In this document: positions 45,836-57,949 of the stretch, in pieces | Numbering within the stretch: the first letter of the stretch is position 1 | Layout of the letters: every line of letters starts with the position of its first letter | NCBI GenBank assembly: GCA_003586115.2 | Contig: QVOM02000116.1 | Location: forward strand, 47,717,692-47,781,691 | DNA from: Salvator merianae | Lineage: Eukaryota > Chordata > Lepidosauria > Squamata > Teiidae | Direction of reading: 5' to 3' | Length of the DNA: 64,000 nt | The notes under the pieces: model-generated | What the model was told of the DNA's origin: nothing | The model's database searches: none | Seen by the model: only the letters and a program-made list of their open reading frames with translations | Position numbers and translations under genes: made by a program

Positions 45836-45968
45836 AGAACATAAGAAGAACATAAGAAATGCCCTGCTGGACTGGGTCCCAAAGAAACTAGTCAGCTACC
45901 ACAAGAATGAAGCTCTAAACCAGATAAACTACTAGTCTGATCCAGCAGGGCATTTCTTACATTCTTAT
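45836..45968. mobile_element. Inverted pair of CR1 3' tails
   Basis: Left: 'AAATGCCCTGCTGGACTGGG' (antisense CR1 tail). Right: 'TCTGATCCAGCAGGGCATTT' then 'CTTACATTCTTA' (sense tail). The outer ~35 bp can pair. Either two CR1 ends in opposite orientation or an inverted duplication. Confidence 0.7.
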
Positions 45969-46321
45969 TATAAAATGGATTGCTTTTAATTAAATGAACA
46001 GATAAGTTGGTAGTTGGTTCTCAATAACCATGTTTTTGAATAAACGAAAATATTATTCCATTTACTTTCTGCTTTGAATTGCTTTACTGTTTATTATTTT
46101 AATATTCTGTCTATTTCCAACACAATATATAACCTTCAGAATACACTGCACTTTCTAAGCTAGCTACTAAACAAATATGGAGAGTTCTCACAACCACTTT
46201 GCTGCTCCTAGTTATGTTTTCCCACCAGCAGATAAAGGAATATCCCTCTCTACTGGAGACTAGCCCTTTGACTGCATTATCACATACTAAATCTTTAAAT
46301 GGAGAGGGGGATTTAACTCTG

Positions 46322-46400
46322 CAGATGCTGCTGAACTACAGTTCCCATGAGCCCCAATCACATTGATCAATAATGGGAACTACCGTTCAGCAATGAGCAG
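46322..46400. mobile_element. Small palindromic MITE-like remnant
   Basis: 'TGCTGAACTACAGTTCCCAT' pairs with 'AATGGGAACTACCGTTCAGC' around a short loop. Related in layout to the 42118 element. Confidence 0.6.
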
Positions 46401-46761
46401 AAGAACAAAGCTTCTGGCACTTGTACTCTAGACAAAAAATGGAATACAGGCAAGCAGATTTCTTCAATCCAGACACCTCACATTAACTAGATATCCATAA
46501 ATATGGTGTTACATGTGAAGAAATAATATATATGAAGCTGTCTCAAAGTTGACTTTCCCATCTGGAAGGCCTATTCGCATTGACCAAAGGTGTTCAGATT
46601 TGAAACTAGGATCTGGGGCATGCTAAAACTGTGCCAAAGGGAAACAGGAAGCAAATCCTCCATTCCCCTGTGCCAGAGGAAAGCAGGAAGAAAACTCCTT
46701 GCAAAGAAGGGCTCTTCCCCCCACTCAGAAGGAAAGAAGGAAGGATACAGACTGTAGAACA

Positions 46762-47170
46762 TAGATGCTCAACGGTGCCCCTCAGATGTTCTTGGGACTA
46801 CATCTCCCATCATCCCTTGCCATTGGCTGCAGCTGATGGGCATTTATTACCTTTATTTATTATTTGCATTGCCCTATACCTAGTGGTCCCAGTGCGGTTT
46901 ACAAATAAAATATAGCAGTTAAAATTCTAAAACTAAAAGGATGTAGCACCAGAGCAGTAAAGAGGAAACCAGTAGCCAAATGCCTGGGTGAAAAAGTGCG
47001 TGTGAAACATATACAATGTTCTTGCCCAGCGAGCCTCTAGAGGAAGGCTATTCCACAAACAAGGGGCCACTGTAGAAAAGGCCCTCCCTGAGCCATTATT
47101 CCTCTTATAAATAACAATGATGGAGTGGCAAAGAGACCCCCCTCTATTGAGTTTGATTGTTGCAGTTCAC
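46762..47170 (-). mobile_element. Antisense L2-type LINE fragment, preceded by a half palindromic MITE
   Basis: 46762-46845 has 'GGGACTACATCTCCCATCAT', one arm of the common palindrome. From about 46845 the minus strand encodes an L2-like ORF2 C-terminus: AFSTVAPCLWNSLPLEARWA near 47080-47020 and a following 'FFTQAF' piece. It begins TTTATTTATTATTTGCATTG on the plus strand, the usual antisense start. Confidence 0.75.
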
Positions 47171-47972
47171 AAACACAGTTAACTATCCCTGCCCTAGAAG
47201 CATCGGGAATTTACATCAATCCTCAGGGAAATGTAATAGAGCTAAGTTCTGCTTCTTAGCACCAGCAAAGATTGTGCCCATGCTTTCTATTAAGCATACA
47301 GATTTCACATTTTGATTTTTCCTTGCCACCACTTGATTTTGTTCACTTTCTTACATTTACTTTCTAATTTTTTTCAGTCATGGAATGCAGGTCAGCATAT
47401 GTGTGGCACCTAAGAGAGGCAACCAGCCTCCAGTGTGCTTACCTTACACAAAACAGGGACATCAAAGTCCTTCAGGCCCAAGACTTAATTCAAATCTGGA
47501 TTAGGTATCACTGGATACCTGCTGAGCAGTGCCATGGGCAGCTTTCCCCATGTCAGCACCACAGGGCACTACCGTTTCTTTCTGCCACATAATCACGCAC
47601 TCCATGTCTGCTGAGTCTCTGCTGATGTTTGCAAAAAAAAAAAAATCATTGTTCTGTCTTTGGTCCTGTGTTAAATACAAACCAGCTTTCTCCTGGGTTC
47701 CTCTGATTATCATGCTAAACCATCAGATTCATTTATCAGCCCCTCTCCACATTAAGCTGTGCACTTTGTTTTTTTAATTAATTTGTTCCTTTCCACAAAG
47801 AAGTTGGGTAACTCATCCCTTCACACACGCTGCAAAAGGTGAGCCAATAAAGATGCCTCATCCAATATAGACACCATTTTTTGAAGAGTTATCTTGAGTA
47901 ACCAATTATTGACTTCATTGTACATTGTACTAGGATTTAATTAAGTGATAAGGCCCATCATAGTGGGGGTCT

Positions 47973-48031
47973 TTATCTTTCAGATAAGGATTTGTCAAGC
48001 TTACCCCAGGAGGTCTTTATCTGAAAGATAA
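47973..48031. other. Inverted pair of 15-bp GATA-containing sequences
   Basis: TTATCTTTCAGATAA at 47973-47987 and its exact complement TTATCTGAAAGATAA at 48017-48031, 29 bp apart. Each is itself a near-palindrome with two GATA cores. It can be a hairpin or a cluster of GATA sites; nothing else nearby decides between them. Confidence 0.55.
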
Positions 48032-48618
48032 CAGAAAGGTACATAGGTGTCTCCTTGTTAGTTTAAATCCTTTAATTAAAAGGGTCTTTTTAGAAAAGTT
48101 ATAGGTTGTTATTGTCTTTGCCTCCGCTCTTGAGAAATGCAAAAGAGACAAGGTGGTATCTCCAACTGGATCACCATCTGCTGGTCAAAAAGAATGCAAT
48201 GTGTCCTGTTCAATGCTCAGATTTGATCCAACAGGTGATTGTTATAGTAGCAGTTAGTTACAATCCACTCTGGGCCACCTCTCAGCGTCGACTTCTGTGG
48301 AGATGCCAGGGACTGAACAGGTGACCCTCTGTTTCCCAGACCCTCTCTGCCTATCTCCACACCCCAAAGAGCTGACAGAACTGCTGTGTATTATATCTCG
48401 TTCCTTGGGGAACAAGCATGCCACACCTCCATTTTTATATCTGGTGGAACATCTGGCATTGTGAGGATTGTCATTAAGCTTCATTGGTCACAAGCTGATT
48501 GGGGTGCAGCGATACCTTGGACCACCCTGCCATTTTGACAACTAGAACCTGCTGAGCAAGACTCAGTATAAAAGGTAAGCTCTTGCTTTCAGGGAAGTGT
48601 GCTCTCAGAATTCACTTA

Positions 48619-49860
48619 GGCCGCGTTGCGACACGGCATTTAATCAGTTTACAGGCTGTCTTCAGTTCCCGCTGTCCCGACATGATCTTGCCGTTCCGTA
48701 ATTTTTCTGGACTATATCGGCGAAATCCGGACTACTTTGTATTCAGATTTAATGAAGTCTCAAGCCGTTCCAGATCGTTAGCGTGCTTTGCTTTGCGATG
48801 TGGGAACGGGGAAAGAGACTATTTGGGAGGGATCGTACTTTTTTGGGGGCGTGCAGAGGGAGGGCTCCCCATATTGTGCCGTCCAATGACAGACTTTGTG
48901 GGGGGGCAGGAAGCGCAGTAGTTTCCTCTGCCTCCATTATCCCCCCTTCCGTCGCTGCCAGGGGAAAAGAAACTGTCCTCCTTTTTACTTCGCTAAGCTG
49001 CGGTCCTTTCTCTTTCTTTATCCCCCATTCGACACTGCCAGGAAGAAATTAAAGGCTTCCTCCACTTCCTTCTGCTCTTTAAACCAAAAAATAAACTGCA
49101 CCTGTTTGGGGTTGCAGTCCTCTTGCCCCAACAAAGAAACCACTCAAGATGAGTTTTGCCGTCGGCAGCACACAGCTACACAGTGGGGACACATGCTGCT
49201 GCGGATGTCTCGGGGGAAGATGAGGCAGAGTCCATTTGCTGGCGATGAACAGCACTGCCAAGATAGTAGAGCCCCCCCACGTTCCCTCCCCACTTTTTCC
49301 CTTCGTTAGGGACCTCTCCCTGCTTATGTGCTACTTTTAAATTGTGCAATTGCGCAAAAGTGCACTTGCAGGGGAGCAGAAATCACCATCAGCCCTTTTA
49401 AAAAGCCCTTTTAAAAAGCCCTTTTAAAAAGCCCTTTTAAAAAGCCCTTTTAAAAAGCTTGCGGAACATAGTTTTAAAGTTCTGCTTGTGTAGATAGAGG
49501 CTGTAGTGGGGAGAAGGAGCAAATGGCGAATGACTAGTAACGCTGACAAGTGAATCCATGTTCTGAGGCAGCAGCAGGGGACCTACGGAGAGCGGAGCTT
49601 GACTTTCCCACCCCTGTGACGTCAAGGTTTGAACGTTGGGACTGCAGCCAATCACTGACTGCACGGGGAGGGGAATTTGGCAAGGGGTGGAGGCAGAAAA
49701 GATACTGTTTCTCCATGCCAAGCATGGGAAATATCAGTGTGGGAACGAGCAGGTATGAATTGAGTCCGTGTTAAACTGTAACTGTGTGAACGACCAGAAG
49801 ACGAATTCAGTCCTTGTACTCTTCCGATACGGATTAAATTTACGCTGTCAGAACGCGGCC
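48619..49860. mobile_element. Harbinger-like non-autonomous DNA transposon, 1242 bp
   Basis: Terminal inverted repeats GGCCGCGTTGCGACA (left) and GGCCGCGTTCTGACA (right, complement), with further shared ATTTAATC inside. Flanked by TTA on both sides (48616-48618 and 49861-49863), the 3-bp TWA target typical of PIF/Harbinger. The interior is GC-rich with intact CpGs near the ends, has a 13-bp tandem array, and no ORF resembling a transposase. ORFs 48583-49309 and 49437-49882 are read through this element and have no family match. Confidence 0.85.
49391..49455. repeat. 13-bp tandem repeat, five exact units
   Basis: Unit AGCCCTTTTAAAA repeated five times without change, inside the Harbinger-like element. 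Each unit contains the palindrome TTTTAAAA. Perfect identity indicates recent expansion. Confidence 0.97.
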
Positions 49861-50739
49861 TTAGTTTGCATATTCTTGTCACCCTCCATGTTGGAGTCCT
49901 CTAGCTTAGCATATGATGAAAGCAGCCAAAAGGCTATTAAATTCTATCCTTGACCTAAAGCAGGATCTCCGACGTAATTCCCACCCAGATTATTTTATAT
50001 CACTCATTTTAAATTACTAAAAGCTGCAGAAAGGAACCAGAAGCCTGTAAATCCTGCTAGCGGAAAGCAATAGAAGTGAGTTAAGTCACATATTAAATCA
50101 GGGAAAGCAACGCAGAGAGGTTGGAGGGTTTTTTTTTTACCTGCTAAACAGAACTGGGAATGGAAAACATGGGAAAGTAGTGAAAATGATGTATGTAAGG
50201 AGAGCAACAGGCTGATGGGAAGACAAGAATAAATATTTAGGAATCCTTTATTGGATACACAATATTCCCATCTTTTAATTTTTCAGGTCTTGGGAACACT
50301 CATTCAGTATTGTGAATCCTGCAAGCTTTATAGATACACAGCGTGAAAGACTCCCTTACTACCTATGACAACAAATGCAGAAAATGCATGTGAAGCCAAG
50401 GAGAAACGACTGGTAAAATTAAATGCACGAAACCATGTTACTGGCACTCTTCACAGACACTGAAGCTACACTTGCACCTGATGCCAGCCTCATGGTCTAC
50501 TGTCCCCAGAAAAGGCCACACTGGTGCATGCAGTGTCCGTGCATGCTCTGGCAATCCAAGCCCTGCCTGCCTGAAAAGCAATCTGACGTGGACGTGGACA
50601 AGCCTGATCAGCCACACATGGGTTGAAAGGAGGGCACCATGAGCAGCAAAATGTGGGGGTAGTCAGTCGTCAGCTCACCTCTGCACTTCACTGCAGCCTG
50701 GGATACCAGCTTTGCTAGGTCAAAACAAAGTCATAGTCT

Positions 50740-50890
50740 AGGACAAATTTACATAATTTCTTCCCCTACCCAGAGATAGGATGAGATCCAAGAAACTAAG
50801 GTTGAATCCTGACAAGATGGAGATTTTGTGGGTAGGAAGTTCCTGCGTTTGGGAATTGGGGATTTAGTCTATTCTAGATGGAGTTACTTG
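50740..50890 (+). mobile_element. L2-type LINE fragment
   Basis: Plus-strand frame encodes KLRLNPDKMEILWVGSS, the block that follows the YADD region in L2-type reverse transcriptases, then a degraded 'ILDGV' piece. 5' and 3' truncated. Confidence 0.75.
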
Positions 50891-51129
50891 CCTTCAGGAG
50901 AAGCAAGGGTGTAGTCTGAAGCTGCCTCCGGATGGGGGCTAACACCCACAATTCTCTCAGGACTATACTGGGAATAGCAGATGTTACTGCTGGCATAGTG
51001 AGGTGCGATTCTATAATATCACAATTGTGAGAAATCTTGCAATGATACTGGGTTTCCCCATAATGGCAATGCTTGCCTGGTGTCTGCCGGATTGTCTCAT
51101 TATAATAATTCCCCTTGTAGCTAACTAGG

Positions 51130-51421
51130 GGCCTTTTCACACTTGCCATCTTGGAATGTTCGCATTCGAACATGCCGAAATGGAACAAACCTCGCAGTGC
51201 AGTGAGTCTCTACACTGTGGGGGCTGGAACATCCCGGAAATGGGCATCCATTTACAGCGCTGTAGTTTTTCCTTTTGTTTCAGGATGTTGAACTATATCA
51301 TCTATAGTCTGTACTGATGGTCTGGGTCCACACTGGGCTGATAGTCTGGCCACTGGACCCCTGGAATGCCTTGTCCCACATGGGATAAGGCATTGGCCCG
51401 GTCTACAGTGTGAAAATGGCC
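51130..51421. mobile_element. Possible Harbinger-like MITE
   Basis: Left end GGCCTTTTCACACTTGCC, right end (complement) GGCCATTTTCACACTGTA. No matching target duplication (AGG against AAC), and the interior shows no further symmetry. Either diverged or the right end lies elsewhere. Confidence 0.4.
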
Positions 51422-53776
51422 AACTGTGCTCCACTTGTAAGCAATCCACACAGCATTCCAGGCTGGAATACCAAACCAGCCACTCGTGTGTGGATGGCAC
51501 ATGGGCCGATGGTTCAGTCTACCATAGCTGAGAAGCCCAGTGACATTTCACTGGGCACCAGAAGCAGTGCTGGAGGTGCACCTCTTCTGGGCACCTCACA
51601 AAAACAGCCATGGCCAGCAACTATGGAAGCTGGGAACTTCTGTTCCCGGTCTCCATCGCTGGACCAGGATGGGCTGCCCACAATGTGGTCAACCTTGGAG
51701 TGGGCCACTGGCAGCCTGACCCATCATTCACCCTAGCATGGCATAGGATTAGTCGTGCCATACATTCCTACTACCTGCAGACTGATTTATGTGCATTTCG
51801 CATCACAATCCCCATGACTTACATCATCTGCATGCATTTGGAGCAGTTTCTGCAATGCTTCCCCAGACTGGAAGACTACCATATGGGACTGTCCTGCAAA
51901 CGCTGGCCATCAGAGCAGTCACTGTTGGTATAACAGAAGAAACACTGTTGTCAATAGTTGAGGACACTGGGGACAGAGAGCGGACTCGCTAACCCCACTG
52001 ATAACTCTGATTTTATTTGCTTCTGCTGAGAATGCTCATTCTTAAGATGGAAAGCTTGTCTGAAAAACAGCTTGTCCATTAACGTACAGGCTTAGTGGGC
52101 AGAACAACACGGAACCCCAGGAAGTGCTGGCCAGCATCTCATAAGAACAAAGAGGGTGCTCAATTTCCTTTTTAAAATTCAGGCTAAAGTGTGCATTTCC
52201 ATTGTTATCACTCCAAAAAGGAGATTATTTTCCTGAGTTGTGCTTTCTGGGAGTCTTTCCATTCTTAACAGCTTGTAAACAAAGATCAAAGCCTTTAATT
52301 AGATTGCTTGCAACCCAAAGCTGTGCCATTGTCTTTGATATCTTGGAGAAGGAGAGAAAGAGCCTTTATCTCTTCAAACTTCCCTAAGATGGGATCTTTT
52401 GCTTTACTCCCTACCTCAGGCCATGAAAGTGGCACAGAATGTTTCTTGCGCTATGCTCCTTCTTGTTTCACATTGTAGCTCCAGGATAAAGTAATAAGAA
52501 GTCAGCTTGATCCTTCAGCAGTACATCTCATTGGAAATACAAACCTCTTTCCAACAGGCTATTCTCCATCCCAGCCTAAGCCTTCAGACATTTACACTGT
52601 GCTGCATGTGTGTGTTCAGTGCAGTGGAGTAAATGCGTCGTGAATAAACGCTGTTATCTCTGCAATAGTACTTTCAAATATAATCAAGTTATAAAGAACA
52701 ATAGTGCAATCTCAGATATGCTTTTTGTATCAGTATTTACATATATTTACTAAACTTTAAACCCAGGGCATAACTCAGCAGGGTGCATGTAAGTCCTCTG
52801 ACTATAAATGTCCCATTACCGTATAGCCTTAAGTGCTTGCTCCCAGACTAAGTTTTTTCATCACCTTTTTAATTTACTTATTAATTTGAAGCCTGTAAGC
52901 AATTTTATTTATTAAATTTGAAGCCTATGAGCAACTTTAACACAAAGTTTAAATGCAGCATTCATTGTCATAAATTAACGTAAAGCTCAATCCTTTGGAG
53001 GAAAGGGCACGTCCATCTGAAAGCAGCTGAATGCTGCTTATCTATACTGAAGAACCACCCCATATACAGTGCCATTATTTGGGGCAGATTAAATCTCATC
53101 TCATTAGCTCTCTTGCAGTCTTTCAACAAACCTTTGGGGTTAGCCTGTGAAGCATTGTATAGCAGAGAAAGAGAGATGTGTCACGTGCAGCGCCATTATG
53201 ATGATAGCATGCTGAAGGTTCAGGGATCACATGTCCCTGTCCTCTTATGGCTCACAGGGTACTCTGGTGCGTATTGCATCTGCATGAACTCACACTGAGC
53301 CAGCCACAGTCCCGCCATAAGTACTCAATATGGCAGCAAAGTGGTAGGAAGAGTTCTGGTGACCATGGCAATGATACTTGTACAGATCTACCTGGTCTGT
53401 TTTCTGTGCTGCTGTACAACCAACTCTGTAGCTTAAAATACAGGAAATGTCCCACTTCTGTGGCCATTTCCTGTGTTCAAAGAAACTGTCCTGGTCAGCT
53501 GCATCATTGGTAGCTGGTTCTGAACCTAGAGGATCTGAGTCTGGACTTGGGTCCAAAACGGCTCCCCAAAGTCCAAACCTGGGTCCAAATGGTCTGATGA
53601 CACCTGTATGGCCATGCAGTCCCCACCCCACCGCCATTCCACATCAGGAAGTGGTGCAAACATTCCTGATCTGCAGCTGATCACGCAAGTCAGCTTCCAG
53701 ACTACAATTTTCTTGAGCAGTGCTATTCGGCTTCAGATGAACATCAGGTGGGCTTTAGTAGGTTTCAAGTCAGCTG

Positions 53777-53851
53777 GGGCTGTTTGCAGGTGTGAACACT
53801 CCATACTAGCAACTATCCTGGAACCTTCCATTTTCTAAGTGCGAACAGCCC
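53777..53851. mobile_element. Possible Harbinger-like terminal fragment
   Basis: The right end, complemented, reads GGGCTGTTCGCACTT, close to known Harbinger-type termini. A partner 'GGGCTGTTTGCAGGTG' lies only 75 bp to the left. No target duplication is seen, so this may be a deleted remnant or only one true end. Confidence 0.4.
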
Positions 53852-54349
53852 ACAGTCAGGGAATAGAAGTTCCCCAGTTGCAATGTTTTCATGGCTGGGA
53901 GCACCAGCAGATGTGTAATCAGGCAACCACCACTTGGAAGCATTCTACAGATGTAGCATTCTTCTAAGAACAATTCTTAATGATACATTAGAGTGCTATC
54001 AAGAATCCCCTGTGAAGACCCTTCCAGAGATTGGGAGGCAAAGAGAGACTGAGAGAACAGAGTGGGTTCAATTACACATATAGTCTGTTACACAAAAAAA
54101 TAAAACAGTTGCAAAATTCAACATCATACTGTTGTGTATGACCCGTAGCTTGATGTTCCAGAACTAGGTTCATTTTGTTCACATTCGGAAGAATGGCAGA
54201 ATGCTCCTGGCCTTTCTCTGTCGAAAGCAACTACTTTATATATTAGAAGGAAAAACAAAGGACAAAGGTTCTAATATACACTAAAAGATAAGCTGTGAAT
54301 GAAAAACTTGGGCCACTGCTGCACTTCTACCAGATGAATGTGGGATGAA

Positions 54350-54425
54350 AATGCAGTGTGAGATTTGAACCTCTAAGGGGACATAGACCCTAGTCCAGCC
54401 CTCTAGCCACTACACTACACAAGCT
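54350..54425 (-). mobile_element. tRNA-derived SINE head, antisense
   Basis: Minus strand: 'TGTAGTGTAGTGGCTAGAGG' (A-box-like) and 'GAGGTTCAAATCTCACAC' (B box) at tRNA-like spacing. Confidence 0.65.
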
Positions 54426-55661
54426 TTAAATAAGCTCCTAACTCCAGTATATACGATGGATTCCCTGGCTCTGCCCAGCTCATGATAGCAGTCAGGAGTG
54501 ATGGTGGAAGCTACTCAGATCATCTCTATTTTCCACCAGATGATCTGGGACTGGACCAGGAAATGGTTATAAAGATGGTGGGTTGTTCAATGCTAACTGA
54601 TGCCTCTCTTGTACAGGAAGCCAGGGCTCAAGATACTGGTGCTACTATGCCACATTTAAATGTAGCAGGTAATGTAGCTTCACCTGGAAGTTGATGTCCA
54701 TGCTCAGACCAGTAGTTTGTCCAAGGAGTGGAACCATGGAGAAGGGATGCAGATGGCCTGGTAGTGCAAGTCATAGATGGGCATAAGCAATGGTTTCAGT
54801 CATGTGGCTTCACCATCTCTTTCACAGCACACAGTCTTGACTTTAGGAGCAACATCCTGCATTTCACAGACCTAATCCCTCCTTTCTCCACAGCTTTTAT
54901 TTATGTACTTCTCCGTGTTTATCTCCTACTTTTAAGTTTCTAAAAATCTCTCAGAACAGTTTACAAAAGGCTAATAATATAAGACAGGCTTCTGCTCTCA
55001 AGCTCACAGTCTAATAGATGTGACAGAAGAGGAAGGGGGAACAGGGAGCAGAAAGGAAGAAGGTCTCCTGAAGGAAAGTGGTATTATCCCTAAACCTGTC
55101 TACTCTCCTCAGGCAAGGTGGTTCTTAGCCGTGTGATGGCAGTTTGGGAAGGAGAAACCAGTTCTAGGAGCACCATGGTGGAGCTCACCGCTGGCTGTTT
55201 CCTCATGTCTCCTCAGGCACAGTGGTTCTTAGAACCAGGCTGTGGCAGTTTGCAAGAAAAAATATAACAAAATAAGAGGAAAATAATTTTACAATGGGCA
55301 AGGGATGTAGTATTTTAATGGATAGAGGATATACTGTACCAGTAAACTCTTAAAAAGGAATGACAGGAGAACGCAAGTTTTGTAGCTCTGAATCACATGC
55401 TGTTATATTTTGTTGTTGCTGTGTATATTGTTATTTGATGTATATATATCAGATATTTATCAATAAAAAAAGAAATTGTTAAGAAAATTGGGTGAAGTAT
55501 CTCTGGTAAACTCACATATGTGTGTTGTCGGTGCAACTGTTTACTAGAGTATCTCTAACATTGTGAAAATTGGGTGGTTGATCCTGTGGTGTTGTGAGGG
55601 TATCCATTCCACCCTACATCATGTGATAAACATTCTATAAGCTTCAGCAGATGTTTCAGAG

Positions 55662-55850
55662 GCCCTTTAGTGAGGCAGTGGTTAAGAGTTCTAGGCTAGA
55701 ACCCAGGAATCTCTTGGTTCGAATCCACACTCTGTCATGAAAACTCACTGGGTCTTCCCAACTATGCATTAAAAAATAGTCTCACTGTCTTTTGAGCACC
55801 TTGGGGAAGTCAAAGACTAAGGGAATAAACCCTGACAGAAGATCTGTTAG
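55662..55850 (+). mobile_element. tRNA-derived SINE (same family as 19475)
   Basis: 'AGGCAGTGGTTAAGAGTTCT' and 'CTTGGTTCGAATCCACAC', then 'ACTGTCTTTTGAGCACCTTG', 'GGGGAAGTCAAAG' and 'GGGAATAAACC'. Shares head, body and end with the 19475 copy, which defines the family. Confidence 0.85.
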
Positions 55851-56343
55851 TGGTTGTATGGAGCTGATTGAAGTATATAAAATCATTCACGGTATGGATA
55901 AGGTGGATAGAGAAAAATTCTTTTCTCTGTTGCACAACACCAGGACCAGGGGGCACTCTATGAAGCTGATGGGTAGGAGAGTTAAGACCAACAAGGACAA
56001 GTAATTTTTCACCCAAAGGGTCATCAGTCTATGGAATTTACTGCCGGCAGAGGTGGTGATGGCAACCAGCCTGGATAGCTTTAAGAAAGGATTGGACAGA
56101 TTCATGGAGATCAGGTGTGTCAGTAGCTACTAGAATGGATGCCCAGGTACCACTTCCGGTTTGGAGAGACAGGCAGAATGCCTCTAAAGGCTGTTTTCAG
56201 GAAGTTGGGAACAGGTGAAGGTTTTGCCTTTTTATCCTCCTTGAGAATGCCCAGAAGCAATTGGTGGGCCACTGTGTGAAACAGGATGCTGGACTAGATG
56301 GGCCATGACCTGATCCAGCAGGGCTCCTCATATGTTCTTATGT
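55851..56343 (+). mobile_element. CR1-type LINE 3' end
   Basis: Plus-strand frame encodes MELIEVYKIIHGMDKVDREK, then a LLHNTRTRGHSMKL-like piece and, across a stop, 'WNLLPAEVVMATSLDSFKKG' with LDRFME. The 3' UTR reads 'GCTGGACTAGATGGGCCATG', 'CTGATCCAGCAGGGCTCC' and ends ATGTTCTTATGT. The frame is interrupted; inactive. Confidence 0.9.
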
Positions 56344-56869
56344 ACAGGTCATCCCTCTGGCAGTTTCTGCAGCCAATCCAGTGGCAAGTATCATGTTCCC
56401 CTGCTTTTGGATCATACTGGTGAGGCCGAGAGAGAAACTCTGATGAGAGAAACACCCATATTCTCATGCCCAGGTTGTTTCCATTGTTTTTTGAGACAGA
56501 AAAGGATGACAACCATGTTCAACATGCATTGTGAAAATAAACATTTTTAAAGAGTTTTGCACTGTGCAATTTACACATACATTCCTTGCAGCGCTCACTG
56601 ATAAGGAGTGCTGTTTTGTCTGACAGTTTATTGATTTAGATAGTCAGAAGAATAAGGCACACACGGAAGAATTTACCCAGATGATGTGGTACTTTTCAAT
56701 TTCAAAACAGAAGAACATTTTGCAATTCCTAACAAACTAGCTTTGGGCTAGCTACTGCCTCCGCCATTATAATCATGCTATTTGACTATTACCTGTGGGA
56801 ATAAACATGAGCACGCAGTTGTTATCTGTTAGAAAATAGGAATTTATTATACAGTTTGGCTCTTACAGG

Positions 56870-57049
56870 GGCCCTTTCTGCACTTGGCCTTATTCCAGAT
56901 AATATCTTGGAATAGGGATCTGCCATCTGAATGCTAATGTGAACTATGGCAGGCCTCACCTGGGGCCAGCTATAATCTGCATTAGCGTGTGGACAGCAGG
57001 TCCCTATTCTGAGATATAGTCCAGAATAAAGCCAAGTGCAGAAAGGGCC
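56870..57049. mobile_element. 180-bp MITE, copy B
   Basis: Same ends and length as copy A: GGCCCTTTCTGCACTTGGCC and the complement, flanked by AGG on both sides. The centre shares 'CTATGGCAGGCC' and 'TATAATCTGCATTAGCGTGT' with copy C. Confidence 0.92.
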
Positions 57050-57949
57050 AGGGTGTCAGATGTTTCTGTCTGGAGTTAACTTAAGCCAAGACACAGAGAA
57101 AATACGAAAATTAGGTATTTTTGGAACTGGAATTCCAAGTAAGAAGGGCTGGGAGGTGGGATTACATGTTGTTTAGAGCTTCATTTTCCCCTGCCTGAAC
57201 CACCTTTCAGTTAGGCAGGTGGAAATGAAGGTTTCATCCAGTGCCTTTTCCCATATTCTCTCACCCACATGATCCAATCCATGAACCACATCTAATGGGT
57301 GCAATTCACTAGGTCACTTATTGGGGCAAGTCATGTTGCAATGAACGGAGGTGTACTGCAATCATTGTGTTTGTATGTGCCCAAATTTTGCTCATATTTT
57401 CATTTTGTGGAAAAGCATCCTGCATTCCTTTCCTTAAATGTCAATGTCCTTATTCAGGGTTGCCAAAAGCCGTAGAAAATCAGCCAAACATCAGATACAC
57501 CTGGGTTTTTTTCCCAGCTTTTTCTCTAGGTTAATTGGTTTGACAATTTCTGTGGCCAGCCTGCTTTGTTCATCATGAACGAGTCCAAGGCCTTATTAAA
57601 GTCTTTCAAGCTGGAGGAAGTTAATCCCAAAGTTTAACAATGCATTTTGTTTGTGTTGGGGGAGATCTTCTGTCTTTCATTCTCAACATTCGCAAACCTT
57701 GTTTTTTAGTTAAGCCACCAGTGCAGTGATTTCAAGATGTTGTAGACATCTCCACGTTCAAGCCACATTGGAGGGACACTGAAGTGTGCTTAGAGAAATC
57801 AAATGGAGGTTTCCAATTGAGCCCCTACGCCAATCTCTCGCAGTCCCATTTGGTGGACCATTGCAACTCAGGCACAAATTTCACAAGCTGTATGATGCTT
57901 TCTCTTAAGTAAATGTGTGTATAGAATACAACCTTGATCTTGCTCTTCC

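Larger units (their letters stand above)
44301..48618. other. Region upstream of RBM33, proximal part (no gene recognised)
   Basis: Begins with a CpG-containing shoulder (to about 44560). Then repeats: MIR/L2-like (44783), 180-bp MITE (45389), CR1 tail pair (45836), palindromic pieces (46322, 46762), antisense L2 (46845), and a small paired GATA hairpin (47973). No exon with splice signals or family similarity was found on either strand. Confidence 0.6.
49864..55660. other. Upstream region, middle part (no gene recognised)
   Basis: Contains an L2-type fragment (50740), GC-richer stretches with Harbinger-like termini (51130-51421, 53777-53851), a small duplicated AT-rich segment ('TTTGAAGCCTGTAAGCAA' and 'TTTGAAGCCTATGAGCAA' at about 52888 and 52916) and an antisense SINE (54350). 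51420-51990 and 53110-53770 are GC-richer and probably other transposon interiors, but no ends or coding motifs can be tied to them. Confidence 0.55.

Noticed and set aside
49391..49455. CRISPR-like regular repeat
   Set aside because: Units are contiguous 13-mers with no spacers, in a vertebrate genome: a simple tandem repeat.
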